A stretch of 64,000 bases of DNA, taken from the NCBI RefSeq assembly GCF_027744825.2, contig NC_071343.1, positions 9,508,866-9,572,865 on the forward strand, given 5' to 3'. This document shows, in pieces, positions 57,457 through 64,000 of this stretch (positions within the stretch are counted from its first letter, which is position 1; each line of letters opens with the position of its first letter). The position numbers and the translations under genes are program-made. The DNA is from Synchiropus splendidus. Lineage: Eukaryota > Chordata > Actinopteri > Syngnathiformes > Callionymidae. The notes beneath the pieces were generated by a model. The model searched no databases. It saw only the letters and a program-made list of their open reading frames with translations, and was not told the DNA's origin.

Positions 57457-58196
57457 TGTCATGATTTCGGAGGAATGGACCCAAATGCAGGAAGTGCTGG
57501 CCGACAGAAGGCACGGGAGACGAGGTTAAATTACGAAGATTTTATCGATGAATAAACAAGTAGACAGACAAGTAACTATAACTAAAGGCGCCGGAATCAG
57601 GACGCAGACCGAGAACTACACGCAGGGACTGGGGAACAATCTGAAAACACAAGAGAGGCGAATTAGAATTCAAGCCTAAAACTGGGAGAACACAAATCAC
57701 ACTCAGAGTTAAGCTCACAAGGTGGCAATAAACAGAAAGTGCTCGGTGGTGGAGAAACACACAGAACAAGGAATAAACTATGTCGGAGATAAATATAATA
57801 AATGAAATGTGAGACACTAAAACAGCTCACACATGGACTGAATGGCGTAAAGGAGAAAAAAAAAAGCAGAGCGAGGAAGAACAAGAAACTCAGGAGACGG
57901 TTGAATTGGAATTCAACGCGCAGGGAAATCTAGAAAGGGAGGAAATCGAAGTCTTGGCGGAGTTTACCGTAACGGAGTGAGAAGCAACCATCTGGCAACT
58001 GGAGCTGGCGTTGACGGGTAGATATCCAGGGTGGAAGGATTGATGAGGGGATGAACGCCAGCTGTGTTTCCTGTGAAGCTGGAGCAAGAGCAGGAACAGG
58101 AAACGAGGACAACCGCGGATAACAAAATAAAAGCACGAGACAGAAACACGGAGGAAAATACAAAAAGGAACGGACAATTAAAGTGCAGACATGACA
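57457..58196 (-). mobile_element. Probable solo Gypsy-type LTR
   Basis: About 740 bases with matching ends TGTCATG and CATGACA. Read on the minus strand it starts TGTCATGTCTGC and ends GGAGGAATGGACCC in reverse sense, a text familiar from fish Gypsy LTRs. No internal coding domain. A clean target duplication is not seen. Confidence 0.5.
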
Positions 58197-58258
58197 CGTT
58201 CGCTCCTGACTTGAACTGTGTTTTGGAACGAAATGCATGTGTGTGTAGTGCTGTGAGG

Positions 58259-58430
58259 GTGAAGCTTCATGAAACAGTGTACTCATTTTCAGAGCCCACT
58301 AGATGACACTCTCCGCTTAAAAATATTTGTGTTTGAACAACAACTTTAATGAAACCTCACATCATTTTCAAGCCAAGAGTGCCATCGTCTGAGCTTAGAA
58401 AATGAGGACCTCCGTTCATGAAGCCTCATC
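58259..58430. repeat. CTCF-motif MITE, full copy
   Basis: GTGAAGCTTCATGAAACAGTG and the inverse end CATGAAGCCTCATC. Left motif CCACTAGATGACAC (58296-58309), 13/14. Confidence 0.65.
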
Positions 58431-59267
58431 ACTCGGCGTGTGGTGTTCTGTGAAGTGATTTTCGGGGCTCACCACAAGCATAACCATTAAAGCCAGATTT
58501 TGGCCACAGAAAAATACAATTTTCCAAATCATTCATGTCTGGCCTCCATTAGATGTCACTTGGGGCAGTATGGTCCTTTGGTATAGTCACTACTTGACAC
58601 CCAGAGAGTGAGAATATATTGATTCAGAAGTGGTAATACAACTACCTTGACACCCTCAAGTGATCTTTTCCAGTGAGATACACAAGTTTCTCCCAGTTTT
58701 TAGGTCTAAATGAAGGCAAGAATCAGTGAAGCAGGGAATGGTTTCACTACTGTATATTCTACAAGGGAAAATCAATTTCCACCTGTCACATCGGATTAAA
58801 ATAGACCCTCTGCACAAACTCTATCGAACCCACAATATTCCTGCAGAGCATGTTCTCTAAAAATTCAGAGAGTACTTCATTCTCCATCATGGCTTTGAGT
58901 CACATCAGTCACTGAGGCATTTGTTCTGTCAGCTCCTGGGAAGGTTGTCTGTCCACCTACGTTCTGTTGCAGGAGGGTGTCTCTGCGTTTGTTCAAGAGG
59001 CACGTTGCCACCTTTGTTGTGTTGGAAGAGTAACTGTAGATATCTGGGACCATCCTTATGTCTCTAGTTGGCATGCTGCTAACACGGCAACCTGCTGTAT
59101 CAAATGACCCCTTGGCTAGTCACTGTGTTTTGCTGTGGTCATAGACACAGAAGCAACAACATACAACGACTACAACAATTGCAACAATTCCTCAGGGTAT
59201 ATATTTTTCAGCTTGGCCTGGTGAATACTAAATGAGAGCAATAGGTGGATCTACTAGAGACGGACTA

Positions 59268-59426
59268 ATGAGACTTCATGAAACAGTGTCCCTATTTTTA
59301 GAAATCAGAAGTTGCCCTCGGATAAAAAAAAAGTGGTTTGATGTTTAATTGAAATGGTTGTTAAAATCCAAAAATTATAGAGCGGAAATTCTGAAAATGA
59401 AGGCACTGTTTCATGAAGCCTCATAA
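59268..59426. repeat. Hat-like MITE, diverged full copy without the CTCF-like core
   Basis: Arms GAGACTTCATGAAACAGTG and CACTGTTTCATGAAGCCTC are kept; the interior has diverged and the motif is gone. Confidence 0.6.
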
Positions 59427-59689
59427 GACCTTCACTATCTGACACCTATATATTCATTTTTTTTATCAACGCTATGTCGCCTCACTACTGTTTATACTTC
59501 TTTGATTTCTGAAGCCTCTTTTCAGGGTTGCTGTCCGTGGTCCTGAACGCTGCTGGTTCATCACTTGACTTCAATCGAGGTTTCACTTTCACTTTCAGTT
59601 GAACTGTTTAAAATTTTTGATGAAACATGTGAATTACGTGTCATAACATTAACATCAATTTAAAGTATTACCTCCTGACCCTTTTCACC

Positions 59690-60173
59690 GAGAGGTGGGC
59701 AATTCAATTTTCTTAAAAATTAAATATTGTGACTGGTGAGAGGGGCCAATAAAAGGAGGGTAAGAGAAAATTGAAAATAATAAAAATCAAGAGAATTATG
59801 AGACTACACTATAAAATGCATAGAACATGTTGGCTTGTTGTGTTTTACTTTTAAATCACATTCCATTATAGGATTCTTGATGTCTCTCATACGTTTCAAA
59901 ATCTACTTTCAATTTTGATGTATTCTAAGAACAGGAGAAGAAATACTCCTAAAACAGCCAACAGAAAAGACAAAATAATAATAATAATAATAATAATAAT
60001 AATCAAGTTCCAGCTCAGTTCCATCATTATGAACAAAAAAACAATGTACAAGACAAAAATATCAGAGACAGCAACAATGTCAGTTTTCTAGTTCTACTCT
60101 GACTCCAGGAGGGCCACATAAATACAGTCAAAGGGCCGCATTTGGCCCCCAGGCCTCACTTTGCCCGGGTCTG
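59690..60173. repeat. Second hAT-like non-autonomous element, copy A
   Basis: Starts AGAGGTGGGCAATTC and ends with GGGCCGCATTTGGCCCCC and TTTGCCCGGGTCTG, inverted-repeat ends of hAT type. Shares most of its length with 63247-63679. A (AAT)n run at about 59973-60003 interrupts it. Confidence 0.6.
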
Positions 60174-60179
60174 CTCTAC

Positions 60180-60950
60180 ACTATCAGTGGTTTGTTGGTG
60201 GTGAAATGAGACTTTCACTGATGTGTGAACTTCCTAATTGTAGGAGAATCTTCTATCAAACCCGACTGTGTCTAATAATCCCTTGTTCAAAAATAGAAAA
60301 CGTCTTTGGGCGCTAACAACCTTGAACAAACTTTATCAAATTAATTGAGACATTCTATTAATCCACACTGTTCTCACCGGTGACCCTGAAGCTCATTCAA
60401 CTCACTCGCTTTTCTTCTTGTCAAGTACTCAACTTCATCTCGGTAAAAAGAAAGAACTTTGCTGCTCAATTCAATTCCTGAGCGATAAAAGCAGAATTTC
60501 TGATCATCGGCGGCTCAGTGCCCCGAGACCTTCACTGGCAACATGCAGCAGATGATTGTGCTCTAAGTGTTTCAACCTTCTGCGCTTCTTTTCACTTGGC
60601 AGCAGCTTCACTATCTCTGTGCGCTTGTGTAAACCTTCCAAAGTAGAGTCATTGTGTTTGCAAGGCAATGAAGCCTCTGTACAGTCCTGCTGCTGATACA
60701 CAGATGTTTCTTACATTTACTCTGAATAGCGTTTTAATGAGACGTTTCGGCTGACGGTTGTTTTTGCAGATATTCCGCACCACTCGCTGTGAGACACTCG
60801 CATGACACTTGAAGTGGTACACTTGGTTTCAACAGGCATTACACTCAGGTTTAGTCTCATCACTCAGCGTGTGGCTCCACTGCAGCCAAGACACTGACTA
60901 ACACAGGAGAATTTGCTTTAGGCTTTGTAATTCAGTTGGTGGAACTGCAC
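60180..60950. other. Gene-free stretch
   Basis: No gene is recognised. Sequence is mostly unique in appearance. Confidence 0.35.
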
Positions 60951-60954
60951 TTTT

Positions 60955-61541
60955 TGTTATGATCTGCTTTTATTTTGTGTCTTGATTCCCGTTTTGTGTC
61001 TCCGTCCTTCCTTCCTGTTTTGTGGCACATGTTGGGAGCCAGTCGTCTTCGAATCACCTGAATATAAAAACACCTGGGCTCCAGCAACATGTGCCAGATC
61101 GACTTCATTTGTATCACTGGTAATTGAGTCTCCTCACTTGCTCTCTATCCATTGTGCATTTATCCGTCTTCTTTGTTCACCCTTTCTAAACCCTGGTGCT
61201 CCTAGTTTTGCGTTTTGCCTTTTCTTTTGGTTTTCCCCTTGTGATTGTAAGCTCATGTATTTGTTTTGACAACCACGGCAGTATATTTTGTGTTTCATTG
61301 TTCATTGTGTTTGTTCTCTCTTTGCTCACATTCATTCTCCCAGTTCGGTGACGCTTTTTGTTCAACTTTTTCCGTTGTGGACTCTTCCCGGTTCGGTCAT
61401 GTTTTGGACTTGGTTTTCTCTTTATTTTTCCCAGTTCGGTGACGCTTGTGATTTTTGTATTGTGATACTTGATCCGCTGTCTGTCTCCTGTGACTCTTGC
61501 ATTACTGCAATTGGGTTTCGCTCTATGTCTGGAACATAACA
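60955..61541 (+). mobile_element. Gypsy-type 5' LTR
   Basis: About 587 bases, starting TGTTATGATCTG and ending GGAACATAACA, with TATAAAAACACC inside as a possible promoter. It is followed directly by a gag remnant, which fixes its identity as the 5' LTR. No second LTR is in the window. Confidence 0.65.
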
Positions 61542-61562
61542 GTTTGATCTGGCCAAAAAAAT

Positions 61563-61800
61563 GTGGACCCAGCAGCAATGAAGGATTTACAGTTCGCACT
61601 AGCCACTCAGACCACCAGGGTTAGGACCTTAGAAAACGCGACTCAAAGTGTCCTGAAAGAGTTACTCTCTCTTTCCGGGGCTGTTGGACGACCGTCTACA
61701 CCCAGCGCTCCACTCCCTCTCCCCGCTGCTTCTCAAGCGGTGGAGTGTATAATGCCGGTCTCCGTCCATGAACCGCTGATTCCGATTTGTCTCCGCATTT
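61563..61800 (+). pseudogene. Gypsy gag remnant
   Basis: The frame reads D-P-A-A-M-K-D-L-Q-F-A-L, resembling the N-terminus of sushi-like Gypsy gag proteins. It is cut off after fewer than 80 residues. The expected start is disrupted: the codon before Asp is GTG, and the nearby ATG (61561) is in another frame. Nonfunctional. Confidence 0.55.
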
Positions 61801-61809
61801 ATGTTTCTG

Positions 61810-63060
61810 TAAATGCACTTTTGTTTTTTGTAGTAGCACTTTTGCTATTGCAATAGTGATTCTGTTTTTGCAATTGCGGTTTTGTTCCACTTGTGTGAAT
61901 GGGTTTCTGCACTGCTTCTGTAACCAACCGTTTTGATAAAGCCTGAATTGAGATGACACTATCGCAGGGTTTACAGTCCGTTTTAAAACAAAGAGCACAA
62001 CACCCACAGAGATTATAATGCTTCTATTTTAGAGAAAAAAAAGCGGATTAGGTTGAAATACTGCCAGAATCACTCACAGAATTCTGCTGAATATTTATGG
62101 GTTTTTTAGGTGGCAAACAATGGACAACATGGATGAGGTTAAATAAATTTGCATGATTAAAAAGAAAGTGAAATACAGGTTTTGTTGACTGAAACTAGAC
62201 AATGTCATAGCCCAAAATGTGATGTCTCATAATGCTCAGACTTTTAGTTTGCTAAAACTTCAGTGGACTAAAAAGGGTATGAAAATGACTGAAACCTAAT
62301 CAACAATACTGAAAGCTTCACACAAGCACCAGACCAAAGCTAAGATTAAAACAAGGCGGCATACACAACATTACTGCGAAGGTGGATCGGTTTCATTCCT
62401 AAATTTCAGTTGCACTTCCGCTCAATCTTACCCTTCATAAGTGATCAAGAAACCCTAAACATTCTTATCTATGGAAGAGACTGGCAGCACTCAGCACCAA
62501 TTGGTCACATTCATCTCTTTAGAAAAGCTGTTGTCTTCTATGCGAAGCACCTTGTGGCAGAAAGACACAGGATTCATTTAAAAAAAACAAGCACCATCAG
62601 CGTCTCGGCATTTGGATTAATGAGGAGCCGCGGTGCTGATCCGAGTCAGTGCTGCTCATTTGTTTGGTTCCCCGTCTCCATTAAAGAGCAATGAGAGTAA
62701 ATTCATGGGGCTGCGATGCAGAGCGAGGGAGCCCTGGAGTAGCCGGCAGAGAATCAATTGCATCTCACAAACGGACTCTTGGATCAATATACTATCAATT
62801 AATTCCATTTTAACATTCAACATTTTATTTCAATAGCATTCTTCATGTGTTACTCCAAAAATGCAACACCCGTTCTGACACACCCGTTGCTCTTTCTTCC
62901 CACACCATGGACAATGAGCTGAATCAGAGTGGAAGAATCATCTGGTCGCTTTCAAGGCTCTCTTGTGTTTTTTGTTCCAGCTGTGGGTAATGACCAAAGT
63001 ACAATGTACTCCAAGAAGTCTCAAGGTGGTTTCGTCCCTGTATCTTTGAGGGGAAGAGCA
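61810..63060. other. Gene-free stretch with possible conserved noncoding DNA
   Basis: No gene is recognised. 62390-62780 is unique-looking (for example ATTTGGATTAATGAGGAGCC) and may be a conserved element. Confidence 0.35.
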
Positions 63061-63074
63061 TTGGTGTTTATGAA

Positions 63075-63110
63075 CTAGTGATGGGTAGATGAAGCATCAT
63101 GAAACAGTAA
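63075..63110. repeat. Hat-like MITE end fragment
   Basis: CTAGTGATGGGTAGATGAAG then CATCATGAAACAGT, the clearest copy of the family's left end. Confidence 0.5.
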
Positions 63111-63246
63111 ATGTTTTTACGGCAGTGTCATGGCAGCATCAGGATATGCCACTGAAGGCTGAACACATGCTTCAATTGAAGCTGAATTGTGACTTCGGCG
63201 TCAGTATAGGACGCAAACGTCCACTTTCACAACGTCTACATGTTAC

Positions 63247-63679
63247 CAGAGGTGGGCAATTACATATCCAAAGCGGCCAGGTTATATATTGTGACCGTTG
63301 AGAGGGGCCGTCAAACCCAAAGAAAGGAGGGTATGAGAAAATTGAAAAAAAAAAAAATCGAGAAAATGATGAGATTACACTTTAAAATGCATAGAAAATG
63401 TTGGTTTGTTGCGTTCTATTTAATTGAAACTGCATTCCATTTAAAGATTCTCAATGTGTCTTCAAAATGTACTTTCAATTGTGATGTATTTTAAGGGGCA
63501 AGAAATACTCCAATGGAAAAGACGAACAATTAAGCAAAATAATCCACTGAAAAAGTTATGTTTCATGGAGTATAGTTGCAGCATATTGAACAAAAAATAG
63601 TTTCTAGTTTCTAGTTTGACTACAGGATAAAGTCAAAGGGCCGCATTTGGCCCCCGGGCCGCACTTTTCCCAGGTCCGT
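63247..63679. repeat. Second hAT-like non-autonomous element, copy B
   Basis: Starts CAGAGGTGGGCAATTAC and ends GGGCCGCACTTTTCCCAGG. Co-linear with copy A at 59.7-60.2 kb but lacks its AAT run. Confidence 0.6.
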
Positions 63680-64000
63680 GTTACGCCATGGGAATGAGGG
63701 TGGGTCGACATGTCAGTCCGATATTCTAGTTCGACAGTTTGCGGCCTCAAGTTTGGTTTTAACGTCCAGTTAGCACTAAACCCAGCCACCTTGGACTGCG
63801 ACTTTAAGTCCTTCCACTGGTGGTTAAAAAGTCAAACATATCTTAAAAACGAATTTTATGACTTCCTTATGCAATGCAGAGTAATTCCCCATGAAAATGT
63901 CTGCCTGTACGCTCATGAATACCAAGTTCAATTACCGCCCCTGATGAGCTGGCAGTATGCGTTGGAATGCCGCGCCAACGAGTTCGATAATAAACGTCAA

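Noticed and set aside
57930..58286. Overlapping minus-strand open frames of 77 to 118 residues
   Set aside because: They lie inside the solo LTR in three frames, without codon bias or homology that I recognise.
61186..61599. 137-residue minus-strand open frame
   Set aside because: It lies antisense within the Gypsy LTR, is lysine/arginine-rich by composition and has no recognisable domain.
1..64000. tRNA, rRNA or CRISPR features
   Set aside because: No cloverleaf with matching A and B boxes, no rRNA text and no regularly spaced repeats were seen.

Overview
The window is genomic DNA of a spiny-rayed (percomorph-type) teleost fish. The grounds are a kappa-like immunoglobulin light-chain locus in the fish multi-cluster layout, vertebrate intron-exon genes with GT-AG splicing, and a fish-typical mix of repeats (hAT-like MITEs, Gypsy LTRs, a DIRS relic, LINE-2 fragments, CA/TA microsatellites). 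The species cannot be named from sequence alone. Region 1 (1-22.5 kb) is the light-chain locus: four clusters, each V-J-C with a second, inward-facing V beyond C. Clusters A (V1/C1/J1/V2) and B (V3/C2/J2/V4) have J and C on the minus strand. Clusters C (V5/J3/C3/V6) and D (V7/J4/C4/V8) have them on the plus strand, so the array is head-to-head around 11 kb. All eight V segments have a 12-spacer RSS and all four J segments a 23-spacer RSS, the kappa arrangement. In every cluster one V can join J by deletion and the other by inversion. All eight V, four J and four C open frames are intact. Between clusters lies a recurring module with an Ets-IRF composite site, E-boxes and octamer-like sites (5.5, 11.15 and 17.0 kb, with a decayed copy at 22.5 kb), a good candidate for the B-cell enhancers of the locus. 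Region 2 (22.5-25.3 kb) is repeat-rich spacer with a TA-flanked inverted-repeat element and microsatellites. Region 3 (25.3-35.5 kb) is a complete actr3 (Arp3) gene on the plus strand: twelve coding exons, 418 codons, human-length protein. Region 4 (35.5-40.5 kb) is spacer with MITEs and a rearranged LTR. Region 5 (40.5-43.7 kb) is a compact eight-exon HIPK-like protein kinase on the minus strand (334 codons) with unusual catalytic and activation-loop residues. Region 6 (43.7-64 kb) has no host protein gene that I can recognise. It holds a DIRS relic, a LINE-2 fragment, two Gypsy LTRs, paired hAT-like elements, AT-rich simple repeats and several non-repetitive stretches that may be conserved noncoding DNA. 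In human, ACTR3 borders a large gene-poor interval, which is consistent with this. A dispersed inverted-repeat MITE present in about ten copies on the actr3/kinase side carries sequences matching the CTCF core consensus, often on both arms.
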